64,000 nt of DNA, taken from Theristus sp. LFF4_11. Lineage: Eukaryota; Nematoda; Chromadorea; Monhysterida; Xyalidae. A program made the position numbers and the translations under genes. Location: assembly GCA_030248135.1 (NCBI GenBank), contig JASANC010003315.1, positions 62,001 to 126,000 of the forward strand. Direction: 5' to 3'. The notes below the pieces were generated by a model, which saw nothing but the letters and a program-made list of their open reading frames with translations, had not been told where the DNA came from and made no database searches. Of the stretch, positions 31,761 to 43,500 are shown in pieces. The stretch's first letter is position 1; each line of letters opens with the position of its first letter.

Positions 31761-34700
31761 TTAGCGTGCATGGTCACCAGCGATTGACTTTACCGTACGA
31801 AAGAAGTGCCCAACGCGGAACACAGCCGTGCGAAACAGCCAAGACATCTGACTGATTGGAAAGAGAATGTGCATATGCAAATGCTGTACGCTGATTAGCG
31901 GCGGCCAGTGGAAGCCGAATCGGAGTTCGGCTTTTTCTGTGTCCGCCATTTTTCGGCTATTCTCTTGTTCGAATCGGCCGAAAAAGAATCGCTGCGCAAC
32001 GTTCGACATTTGTTTCACTGAAAACGATTCACAAAAATCGAGCTCACAATAACACTGCTGCATGTTTATTCAACAAATAAAGCAGTACAGTCCATCTGGA
32101 TAATATACGTATACAGCTAGCTAATTGGTTGGTTGCGCACAAGTGCAGTGTGATGCATGCAATATGTGCAGGCATTGCACTGGCGGTGGGCGGAGTTTGC
32201 CTGCACACAATGCATGCACCAACTGCACGTGTGTACATCTAACCAATCAGCTATTTGTATATATTAGTCAAATGGACTGTATAAGAAAGGAATTGGGAGC
32301 GAGTGTGGGTGAATTAAAGGGCATTCATGACGCAGTATTTCGTGACGCGTGGCTATGTTAAAACTAGCCATGGCCTATGCGTCACCAAATACTGCTATAT
32401 CAATGCCGCTTTACCGTTTTCCCCCATTCCATTGCCACCACCAGCACCAATCTCGCCAAATAGAAATCTCCATTTTTCATCCGACACTCACCCAAGGGCA
32501 CGTCATCAGCAGTCAGTCGATTAGCGGCGTGCACATGCCGCTTGGGCATGATCAGAAAATGCTGCGGTGCGTGCGGCGATCGGTCGGAGACGACGAAAAA
32601 ATGGTCGTCCTGAAAAACAAATTGAATACAGTTGTGAAAAACAAAGAAAATGTCACACAAAGAAAACAGCGAACGAAAATTTCATCGCGAAAAATTCAAT
32701 CAAATGTCAACGCGGTGTCAGATCGACGCAAAAACCGACCGAATATAAAAACTCATTTCCGCCGGAGTCCCGTTCGGCGTTCGCCATCTGGCAGAACACG
32801 CAACCCTGAACGTGCTCCACTGGCTGCTTGCGATGTTCGTCCAACTGCGATTGCTCTGTGGAGAAAATAATAAAACACAAATAGAACAAGACACAATGCG
32901 ATTCGTCAGGGTGCCTTGATGGCATACATAATCTTTTTTGTAACAAGTTACAAACTTTCATCCCCTGAATAAAAAATGTTCATAGTCGATTTCGGTTGAA
33001 AAAATATAAAAACACCATTTTCAATATTTCCGCCGCTTGTAATAATATAAAAGGAGGAATATGGCTTTGTGTAAGCAGTGAGAGACTTGGCTCGACAACT
33101 CTTTTCAAGTCTCTGATGTGGTACACACGGATACAAGTACACAAGAGTAATATTTTTGCGCCGCGTTTGTTTTGCTGAAAAGCGAAAAAAGCTTTAAAAT
33201 TATTTTATAATTGTCCTCTCCAGTTTAGTCTGAAGTCACAGCGAAATTCTGTAACTCTGTGCAAAAACACAACAATCAGAGACTGCGATTGCAAAACACT
33301 GTTGCATGTAGCATTATCGTTGCTAACGTAGTGTACGCACCGCTGTGTACACACCAGCACCAGTGACGAAAAGGTGTTGTCTTCCGTTAATTTTCACCAT
33401 TTTTTACCAAACTCTTGTTGATTTGCGTGGGAGTATGAATGTAGGCTAAACCGTCCGTCCCGTGAGCCATTGCCTTTGCCACAGAAAGGGACATTGAGTA
33501 AACCAATGCCTCTGCGATACGCTTTGTCCTGGGCAAACCAGTGTCAGCGATCTAAAGTCTGATTGTTATTTCAGTTGTTTTAGCATTAGTGGTCGCTCGC
33601 TAAATGCCCGAATACCGCAAATGTAAAAGTTTCATTTGTCTACAATGTACGAGTACGAGGGTTGCCATGTGCAACCGAAATAGTGAATAAACGGCGCAAA
33701 AATATGGCTCTTATGTACTTGTATCCGTGTGTACCACATCAGAGACTTGAAAAGAGTTGTCGAGCCAAGTCTCTCACTGCTTACACAAAGCCATATTCCT
33801 CCTTTTATATGCGTCTCTCGCATTTTTAGATAATATTCTGACTTTTAAATAAGTCCCGAAGGTCGAACCAAATTCACATCTCGTTGGTCACACATTCTTC
33901 TAAACCCCGGATACCTCAGGGTTTTCATTTTTTCGCTTTTTGGGCCGATTTCGCCTATGCTATTTCAACGGCCGATTCGCCCGACATCGTCACGATTCAG
34001 TATCTAGAATTGCTCACAAAAGAAAACGGACCCAAAAGCCGTGATCGGCGCAATGAATTACCATGGACAACACAGTTTTTTGCATTTGGACCGACTTCGC
34101 TAATTTCCACTGCGGTTCGCCCGAAATCGTCACGATTCAGTATCTAGAGTTGCTCACATAAAAAACTAACCCAAAATTCGTGATCAGCGCATTGAATTAC
34201 CCTGGAAAGCACCCTTTTCTTGTTTTTCGTTCCTGGACCGCTTCGCCAATTTCCACGGCCGATTCGCCCGAAATCGTCTCGATTCAGCATCTAGAGTTGC
34301 TCACGTAAGAAAACTAACCCAAAATTCGTGATCAGCGCATTGAATTACTCTGGAAAACACCCTTTTCTTGTTTTTCGTTCCTGGACCGATTTCGCCAATT
34401 TCCACGGCCGATTCGCCCGAAATCGTCACGATTCAATATCTAGAGTTGCTCACATAATAAAACTAACCCAAAATCCGTGATCAGCGCATTGAATTACCCT
34501 GGGAAACACCCTTTTCTTGTTTTTTGTTTCTGGACCGATTTCGCCAACTTCCACGGCCGATTCGCCCGAAATCGTCACGATTTAGCATCTAGAGTTGCTC
34601 ACATAAGAAAACTAACCCAAAATTCGTGATCAGCGGATTGAATTACCCTGGAAAACACCCTTTTCTTGTTTTTCGTTCCTGGGCCGATTTCGCCAACTTC

Positions 34701-36533
34701 CACGGCCGATTCGCCCGAAATCGTCACGATTCAGCATCTAGAGTTGCTCACGTAAAAAAACTAACCCAAAATTCGTGATCAGCGCATTGAATTACCCTGG
34801 AAAACACCCTTTTCTTGTTTTTCGTTATTGGACCGATTTCACCGATTTCCACGGCCGATTCGCCCGAAATCGTCACGATTCATCATCTAGAGTTGCTCAC
34901 TAAGAAAACTAACCCAAAATTCGTGATCAGCGGATTGAATTACCCTGGAAAACACCCTTTTCTTGTTTTTCTTTCCTGGGCCGATTTCGCCAACTTCCAC
35001 GGCCGATTTTCCCGAAATCGTCACGATTCAGCATCTAGAGTTGCTCACGTAAAAAAACTAACCCAAAATTCGTGATCAGCGCATTGAATTACCCTGGAAA
35101 ACACCCTTTTCTTGTTTTTCGTTATTGGACCGATTTCACCGATTTCCACGGCCGATTCGCCCGAAATCGTCACGATTCATCATCTAGAGTTGCTCACTAA
35201 GAAAACTAACCCAAAATCCGTGATCAGCGTATTGAATTCCTACGGACTAAACATTTCTCCTATTTTTCGTAGCTCAGACAAAATTTGTAAGAGTTAAAAA
35301 CTGATACCCAGTCAAAATGCTACCAACTTTAAAAAATGCTTAATTTTGACACAAAAAATGCCCGGGGAACAAAATAAACTAAATTTTCAGAATCTACGGA
35401 TGAAATTACCCTAGGAAACATTTTTATTCAACTGTGAAAGTGTCCCAGCTAAAAATTGAAAGGGCGAACACTTAAAACCAGGTAAAAACCCTTCGATTTT
35501 TGAAAAATGCTCATTTTTTACCCAAAAAATTGGTCGGGGCAAAAAATTAACCCAATTTTCAAAATCTCCAGGTGAAATTACCCCAGGAAACATTTTTGTT
35601 TGACTGTGAAAGTGTCGCAGGTAAAAATTGAAAGGGCGAACACATATGATTACATATCAGAAAAAAAAATAGAAACAAAAATAAGTAACATAAATTTCAG
35701 AATAGGTTTTTCGTGTCTACAGCGTATGAAAAGTTGTCCGATAAAAATTTTTTCGCGGCTCCAAACACAACTTTGGGTGTTCGTTTCGTGTGCACAGGAG
35801 CAGGTTTGTAGCTTATAGTATGCTCGCTGGAGGCAGCGAGCAAATTTGAAAAAAGCGCGCGAGGGAATATTCAGCCATATAATGCGTGATGCGCTCTCCG
35901 CTCGCTGCGCTCGCTCGCGCATCCGCATGATTTTGCGGCTGAAAGTTGAAAATATGACACGGTACCTTATGACGATTCGAATTAACAAAAATAGTCGCGC
36001 GCTGATTAGCCCGGACGAGACAGTCAGTCCGACCAAAGTCAAAGCGCCCGAAGATTTCTAATGGGACCAACAATCCACAATGCGTGGTCAAGCAAAATTG
36101 CAAACGCCAAAAAACTATGAGCTCTTCGTATCCCTGTTGTTCACAGCCTTATCAAAATTCTTTCCATCGGAAAAAATGAATAACTCGACCTTCGGTCGAA
36201 CGGTATCTACTTCAGTGTATGAGGTTCCGCCACAATTTCATTGATTTTGAAAAGTGGATCACTGCATAACATAAAAACACATGTAGATGTCATACGAGCA
36301 CCGCCCAGCTTGACAATCAAAGACGCATGGCACGATCGTGTTGAGGGGAGAGACCAATAGACCGGACCCATCGCTTTTAATGGGGTTGAAATTCGTAACC
36401 CTCGTACAACAAAACAACATAAAAACAGCAACTGTTCCCGCGAAAAACGTTTCTGCTCACCAGTTTCCGTCAAAACGAACATTGTTGAACATTGTTCTCC
36501 GTCGAACGGCTGATGAACATTGGACTCGGTCAT
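31761..36533 (-). CDS. HINT3: HINT3-like HIT-family nucleoside phosphoramidase
   Basis: A HIT-superfamily hydrolase acting on adenosine 5'-monophosphoramidates and acyl-adenylates. Four exons: 36533-36461 (MTESNVHQPFDGEQ...), 32855-32740, 32609-32492, 32017-31761; all phases close. Seen: CVFCQMANAERD at the start of the HIT domain, FVVSDRSPHAPQHFLIMPKR, LRFGFHWPPLISVQHLHMHI with the catalytic His triad H-L-H-M-H, and a C-terminal extension SWLFRTAVFRVGHFFRTV typical of HINT3 rather than HINT1. The product is about 187 residues, close to the family. Intron 1 is ~3.6 kb and contains composite element copy 2. Intron 3 contains two small MITEs. The next gene upstream on the same strand is FANCI, 1 kb away. 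Confidence 0.9.
32109..32262. repeat. MITE with AGCTRATTGGTTGGT ends
   Basis: Ends AGCTAATTGGTTGG and CTAACCAATCAGCTA are inverted. The centre has GTGATGCATGC and its mirror GCATGCACCAAC, plus GGTGGGCGGAGTTTGCCTG. Related pieces lie at 47300-47460, 50074-50140, 54540-54620 and 55395-55475. Lies in HINT3 intron 3. Confidence 0.6.
32317..32405. repeat. Palindromic MITE, GCATTCATGA family
   Basis: GGGCATTCATGACGCAGTATTTCGTGACG faces CGTCACCAAATACTGC and AATGCCGCTTTA on the other side, so the ~90-bp unit can fold on itself. Same family as 37148-37245 and 49977-50072. Confidence 0.6.
33040..33830 (+). mobile_element. Foldback module of composite element, copy 2
   Basis: Arms at 33044-33180 and 33690-33822, homologous to copies 1 and 3. 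The spacer (~500 bp) is shorter than in the other copies, and part of it (AAAAGGTGTTGTCTTCCGTT) is shared with copy 1. Within HINT3 intron 1. Confidence 0.8.
33840..35290 (+). repeat. Satellite A array, ~149-bp unit, about 9-10 units (copy 2)
   Basis: Units are anchored by CACGGCCGATTCGCCCGAA, CACGATTCAGCATCTAGAG and GATCAGCGCATTGAATTACC. The anchor recurs every ~149 bp from about 33990 to 35175. Units are highly similar, with two multi-unit blocks almost identical (around 34720-34900 and 35020-35200), a sign of recent expansion or conversion. Non-coding. Confidence 0.9.
35291..35935 (+). repeat. Satellite B units and hairpin tail, copy 2
   Basis: About two B units (ATTACCCTAGGAAACAT, ATTACCCCAGGAAACAT) lead into the same tail as copy 1, beginning GAAAGGGCGAACACATAT and ending in CGCTCGCTGCGCTCGCTCGCG and CATCCGCATGAT. 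The order foldback, A, B, tail is thus the same as in copy 1, with far fewer B and more A units. Confidence 0.8.
35936..36460. other. 5' end of HINT3 intron 1, no extra gene
   Basis: Sequence between composite copy 2 and HINT3 exon 1. No gene or repeat was identified. Confidence 0.45.
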
Positions 36534-37112
36534 TTTTTACATTTAGTTTTTGTGTTGACAAATTTCGTGTCTTCGGCAAATAAACTGAAAAAGTGCAAAT
36601 GTGGTAAGATTGGCAAAATGAGCACAGAAATCGTGCAACTTCAAGACTCCAGAATGGCTGAGTTTTTCTAGATTTCTGATTGGCCGCATCACGTGCGTTC
36701 AACGAATCAGCACATTCAGTGAAAAGAACCGGCCACGACCAGCTAGTGGCAGTGGCAAACAGTGCGCCAATTAGCATTCTCGAAAAACTCTTTTTCATTT
36801 CTCAAAATCAAAGATTTTCATGTGGTTAGTGAGAAAAAACATGCAAAACGGACAATAGAAGGCACAACGAACAACAGCCAGTGGTTTGGCTCGGGTTGAC
36901 AAACCCGGAATCTAATATCTTTTTCAATGTAAAGACAGTAATTTCAAGGACGACCAGTACTTTTTTTATTCATCAACGTTCAACAAACTCGACTCGAATG
37001 ATACGTTTGATTTAGTTTGAAGTTGAATGCAAATTATTTAGTGGCAACAACAAGTGAATGTCGCAGCAAAACACCATTGACCTTGATAACCAGAAATTTG
37101 ACGTGTAACGTT
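36534..37112. other. Space between FANCI 3' end and HINT3 start
   Basis: It should hold the HINT3 promoter. A GCTGATTCGT/CTGATTGGCCG inverted pair lies at about 36676-36712. No TATA box is evident. Confidence 0.4.
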
Positions 37113-37118
37113 TTTATT
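37113..37118 (-). terminator. Possible FANCI poly(A) signal
   Basis: AATAAA on the minus strand ~420 bases after the FANCI stop. Assigned by position. Confidence 0.4.
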
Positions 37119-37147
37119 AGTTTACTTGCTCATTTTCTTACGCAGCA

Positions 37148-37245
37148 TTGATAAAGTAGCATTTAGTGCCCGCATCGCTAAGTTTTAACATAGCTACACG
37201 TCACTAAATTATGCTTCATGAATGCTGCTTTACTCAGGCAGAATA
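37148..37245. repeat. Palindromic MITE, GCATTCATGA family
   Basis: GATAAAGTAGCATTTAGTG and TCACTAAATTATGCTTCATG face each other around a short loop. Same family as 32317-32405. Lies in the presumed 3' UTR of FANCI. Confidence 0.55.
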
Positions 37246-37533
37246 CTCAAATGACAACAGTGAAACCTGTTCACGTTTGATGTTTGTACAGTCAGCGGAA
37301 GTAATAAACAAAAAATAGCGAGACGAGACAAACGTTATTTTACACCAATGACAAACCGAGATCATTATTTGGAGCAAAAAGTTTAGCCCGTTTTCATTGA
37401 CAAAATTTCTTGGCAGTAAGAGAACACAAGAAAAGCGAATGACAGTTCACTGGGATTAGCACCAGAACAAAAAACAACAACGGAAACAAAAAAGTCAAAC
37501 ATCAACAAAGGAACATTTTTCAAATAAAAAATA

Positions 37534-40500
37534 TCACTTTGTTCGGGCTCGCTTTCGCCTCGGCTGCTCCTGCGCGGGCGGCTGATTGGCAGGCTCCTAA
37601 AAGTGAACTTTGCACATACAACTTTCGAAAATCAAAACTGAAATGCGTAATTTAATTGGTTTTAATTTTCTGCCAATCTCTACAACACCCTGTTCGTTAG
37701 TATTTTCCACTCGGTGTTGTGTCCGTTTGTGGATTGGTGGCTGTCAAAATACGGTTCACGTGTCACTACTAGAGGAACGCTGGTATTCTAAGCTCCTCTT
37801 ACTTGAGTAGCAGCAAAGCTTTGCTCGTCTCGTGTGCTTGCCATTTCCACCCGTTCATCCAGCACTTTCTGCTTGAACTCGTCACTTTTGAACGTGAAAT
37901 TTCGGTTGTCACGCAGACGCTGGAATGAAAACAAGAGCAAAATAAAATGTTGAATTTGAAAATATAATTTTATTGCAGAACCGAGCAATTTCGGGGTAGT
38001 TGATCAAAATTGATTCGTGGCACAATCATGCATTTATTGTCTCTCCTCGACAACAAAATAAGGTCGATGCAAACAATAATATTCTTCTGGGTGGGTTCAA
38101 GCGCGGAGAACGGTTCTTTTCTAGCATTTTCAAATCGTACAGTATGCTTGTTTGAACCTTTTTTCGCAGAATACAGAGCTCGCGAAAGATCGGAGTTGCA
38201 AGACAAATTTGACCAGAAATGGCGTGTCTGACCTCAACCAAGCCCCAAACCTGACACATTCGTTCCACTTACTGCAATTCAAAATAGTTTCGCGTGCTCT
38301 GCACACTGCAAAAAGTGACCGGCTTAAACCAGCATCGTTTACCGTTGCAGCACTCTGCACGAGCGGGTCGTCCGTCTCCAAGGACAGCAGCAACAGCGTG
38401 TGCATGTACATCTCCTGCGTGCGCAACAGTTGCAGCAGTTGACGCCCGCGAAACTTGATTTTGTTGTCCTGAAAAAAGTGGAAATCAAGCAAAGTCGCAC
38501 GATGGTTTCATGCGTTTTGGCCCAACCAAACTATGGAGGAGGGCTGAGAGGTTCAATCAGTTAATGCGTGTCCACCTGTTTTTTTACACAAACTTATCAC
38601 ACTTTCTGAGCGAAAGAACCATGCCACACTTGAAAACAATCCTTTTCAGCAATCAGAAAATTAGAAGAAATCAGTATACCTAATGGGAATCATAACAGGT
38701 GAAGAGCATAAACAAACCTAAACCAAATGAATCGAAAACCAAGTCCGACTTCAAAACACGTACCGTATCGGAAAAACAGCAGGTATCTGTTGTTTTCAAC
38801 AGTCCATCAGTGGCCTTCACCAATTCTCTGTAATACTTGGGCAGTGCGCGGTTTTGATCGCCTGACTTTGCTTCGTGCTTTTTTGCGTTGACAAACTGAA
38901 GAAAAAGAAGGGTTCTGGTTCTTGAGTAGTGCCACACGACAGTTCCGTTTTCCACAGAAGCAAAATCATCCATTGTCTGCTCTTCAAAATGCTACGAGGA
39001 AACTGAAATGTGCTCAGGTGCTCTGTGGTGTTGGACAACTCAGCTTTTATAAAACTGGTCCCAGGTAGTTCGACTGTTATGTGTGCACTAACGGAGAGCG
39101 CGCCGGGACTAGCCGTGGGAGCCTGAGTTGGCCCACCACCAAGCTCTCCACAAACGCAGCCAATCACTGCTGTGCAGCATTCAGATGCAGCCAATCAACA
39201 TGCAGCACGCAACAGAACACAGCAACAGTCACCCGTTTCGCGAGCACATCCAACGTCGTGAACAATTTTGCGGTCGCCTTCAAGAACGAGTCCGAGTCAG
39301 TGACCGTGCGGGCGGTTGCGAGCACACGCATCGCCTCGACCAGACGCAAAAGAATGCCGCAGACTTGCGAGCGCTGCGTTCGCAGTTGCACCGCGCATGC
39401 GGCAGAGTCGACGGCTGCAAAATGAGGGAAAACGTGCCAAACACGTGGTTTTTCTGTGGTTGAACATACTGCCGCACGAATGCCATGTGCATTAACGCAT
39501 CTGTGGTGAGGGTGCCGCTGTGTTTGTCTGTTTGTTTGTTTTGTTATTGAGATTTCAGGCGATGTTTTCAACCAGTGCTAACCCAGACGTCAGAACGCAA
39601 GCCAACAACAAAAAACCCGTCGAAACGACCTACCGCCGGCGGCGTCCGGCACGTTCGCGACGGCATAGTTCACGTTGTGCAGCCAGTGTTTGTCAACGTG
39701 CTCGCAGAGCAGCGCTGCGATCGACGGCGCCGCTGATTGGTCGATCGAGAGGAAACGGAGATTCTCGGCCTGGTCGGCCGGTTCGCGAGGCACGAGCGGG
39801 TGCGTGCCGATGGAGAGGCGAACCTGCGAGGCGACGGCCTTCAGCAGCTGCGTGCCGAGCGTACCGGGCGCATTCTGTCCGTGACCCTGTTGACTGGGAC
39901 TCATCCGTGGAAGCATCGAGTTCAGAATGACGTCCCAGAGTTTGCGGACGATCGCCGCGTTCTCTGAGAGAGCAAGAGAGGAGAATGTCACATTTCGAAA
40001 CAGTCGAACCAGCCTCTGCAAGCAGCTGTTATGTCTGGTCCAACGCGCTCTTGCGCTTTTATGGGCAATGTGCCCAGCTTTTTGTCGATCTTTGTACGTT
40101 TGTGCCTGTTTTCACGGAACGTTTCATTAAAATAAAAACCGAGCTGAACTTGAACTGTACGCGACCAGCTGGATAAAACAGGTACGAAATTTTTGAGCAA
40201 TTGAAGCACAAAGAACCGAGAAAAAAGAACTTGCTGGTAAAAAAATACTACTGACCAATATTGAATTCGCCCGCCAAATGCAGCAACTGATTGAAACTCT
40301 GACTGAACTGCGGCGTGTTGTCCGGGCACTGATCAACGAGCGGCTCGATTGCCTGGAAAAGTAAAGAAAAGAGATTGAAAATATTTTTTACCTGACAAAG
40401 ACACGGAAACTGTGGTGGTTTGGTTCAATTTCGGACCGCACAATCAAGCACACAAACAGCGGCTTCCAGGCACATGACGGCATATGCCCTTCTCATTTGT

Positions 40501-43500
40501 AATAATATTTGACACCGAAAATTTGTTGGCCCAGGCTCAGCACAACTAAAAAGTGCTTCAAAAACGCTAAAAAATCAAATTCCAATCGTACCGCCAACAG
40601 ATGCTGCAGCGTTCTTTCGGCCGGCCTGTTCGGCTTCCGTTTGTGTGCCTTTTTTCGTTTCTGCTCGGGCGTGTCCGTCGCGTTCACCTCGTCCAGGCCC
40701 AACGTTTCCATGGCCGTCTGATTCGCCAGCTGCAGCTCGGCCGCGTGCTGCCGGAATTGCGACTGGAGGAGAAAAATTTTTCGAGTATTTTTTTCGAATT
40801 TTGCATTTTGTTCGGCATTCAGAGTTCTTGGTGATTCGCCGAACTGGAATCAGCAGAGCAGACTGATTTATTTCAAGCACGACAAACAACCAAAGAAAAA
40901 AATTAAAAATAAACGCTACCAACCGTCAAAACGCAGACATGCCGGTAGATCAAGCCCTCCAAACTGCTCTGTTGCGCCGTGCCACCAACGACGTCGCTGA
41001 CTACAAAAAACGGACTCTTGAACAGAGTCTTGAATTTTGAAATGGACAGAATCATAATGTCCGTTGCAGCCAATCAATTGTTACCGATTTTTATCAGCAA
41101 CATTGGTCTGAACTACTCAGTTTTAAAAAGTTACGAACAGTGTCAAAAGCTGATTCACAGCTTCGCTTGAACATTTTCATGCTGATTCTTCCAGCTGCTG
41201 TCTTGTCGATTGAGACGACGTGACAGAAACCATAAAACTGCAGAAAATCTAACCAGCAAAGCATTCAAATCAACCGAGCTAATTGACTGGATGTACCTTG
41301 ATGATCTAACAACCAATCAGCGCTCTCCTAAACACAAGTACAACCAATCAGCGCTCTCCTACAACCAACAACTAAAATACAACCAATCCGTATCTCACAA
41401 ATCAACGTCAGTATTCGATGGAAGTTGGCGGATTGAAACTTCGCGAACAATTGCAGCGCTGTCGAGAGCAACTCGACGAAATCGGCCGTGCAAGCTTTCA
41501 GCGTTTCATGGTGCTCTCGCCAATAGGGAATCCATTGCTCCGGTGTCAGTGAGATGCAACGCATCCACGTGCTGCACATTGAAGTTATTGGAAAAACGAA
41601 AAAAAACATGCACGTATTGCCGCGCTATTAGTATCGAAACTGAATCGAATTACGTTTATGACTGTGAAATGAATGGCGTTATTTGACGGCTATCAATTTA
41701 CTGTTCTTTCTCTCATCTCTCAATGTGAAATAGTTTCCAGGTTACTCTGGCACGAACACATCCACATCTGTGATTTCATGTGTTTGTAGTGTCGGTCGCT
41801 TCGCTTCTAATGTTCTTGAGACCGCTTTTATCTCACTTCAACATTCATTCTCAAGCAAAAAGTCTAGCAAAACGTTTCGAAATAAAACCAACTCTGAATC
41901 ACACAGTGTGGTGTGCTGCACACAAACTATCACATCACACCCATCTCAAAGGCAAGGCAACCAATCAGCGTTCAACACCAACCAACCAACCCAGCAATAT
42001 GGTTCAAGTGCTCCATCGTGCCAGCGCCGTCCAGATCCGGCTCCAACTGGCAAGCGGCCATCTTCAGTTTCGTGACTTGTATCAGCCATCGTATAAAGGG
42101 GCCTTCCTCGTTTCGGAGTGTCTCAAGAGCGGCCGCTGTCGTGGCCGTCGGCGATTCCGGCGTGGAACTGCAAAAATAATTTGTCGAATCTGAAACTGAC
42201 GGACAGATTAATGTTTTTGTTGATGATACTCCACCCCCACCCCCCCCCCTCATCCACTCCTCTAGCCCTTCCAGAAACTCGAAGGTAGCAAACTCTGGTG
42301 GTTATTGGGACGATTTCAACTATATAAACTGATTATAAAGACCGAGCACTCGATTGCAATCCGGTGTTGTACGCACACCCAGCGAACAAACACACTGGCA
42401 CACCTGCGTTGCCACACGAGCATCTCGGCCTGTGTGCCTGTGTGTTTGCGGGAAGGTGGGTGTCCAACAAATACGAGATTGTTTACAGGCCCGTTTGTCT
42501 GCATACGTCAGGTACAAGCATAAACGGTCATTAAGTGCCTGCACACCCCATGGTGGGGCTCGATCCCGCGAGCACACAAGACGCACGAGTCTAACGCGCC
42601 ACGCACGCACCAGACAAACTTCATCCACATCGAGCGTAGCGTGCGCATCTGAACGCACGGTCCGTAGCTGAGCACGCCCGCATCGTCCGTGCTGGCCTTC
42701 TTACGACCCTTGTCCAGCACGGCGTCGTCAGCCTTCGTGTCTTTCACGCGTAGATTGTTCAGGTTCACCTTTTTCTCGCTCAGAATCGCGCTCAGCTCGG
42801 CGCGCAGCAACAGCAGACGCTCGATCGCCTCCACCGTCGGGACGCTGGGTAAAAAAAAAGTTGAACTTTAAAACTTGAAAAAAGGTAAAACGGGTAAAAA
42901 CTACGATTGAACTCGCAAAACCTGCTACGGTAAAGTTCCTGCCTGCAGATGTTTCGGTGGTTGGTCGTTGTAGGCAGTTCCAAACGCACTGGCAAACACA
43001 CGTTGACACGCACGCAATGTGACGACATCGCATGCGTGTTTGTATGTTTGTTGTAAGAAATCACTCACACAAAAAAAAACGTCTTTGGTCGTATTCGGAC
43101 AGCAACTTTACCGCGGTGTGGTCAGTTTTCATATTTTCGATTTCATGTACCAAAGGTTCAAATAACACAAAGGCCTACACTCACACTGCTGAACGAAACT
43201 ACGCTACTTGTCCAGTCAAGTCAAGAAATTATAAGTTTGAAAAAAAAACTAGTTTTGCTAGCACGACCAATTCGCGCGTTTCGTTTTTCAGCTAAAAACC
43301 AGTTTCTCGCACTTTCTGACGGCATTTGACCAGAACCAGAGCACTTCGATCAACGGCTCAAACGAGTCCATCAACACTTTCGCACGGTAGCACACGCCCG
43401 CGTTCGAGTAGTCGGCGACCTTGCTCTGAAACGAATGAAAAAAACCCAAAAATTCAGAAATATTCCATAAAATCAAAGACTCGTCGAAAATGCCCACCAG

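Noticed and set aside
39520..39930. 136-codon plus frame rich in R, A and S
   Set aside because: It is the antisense shadow of a FANCI exon (39963-39634).
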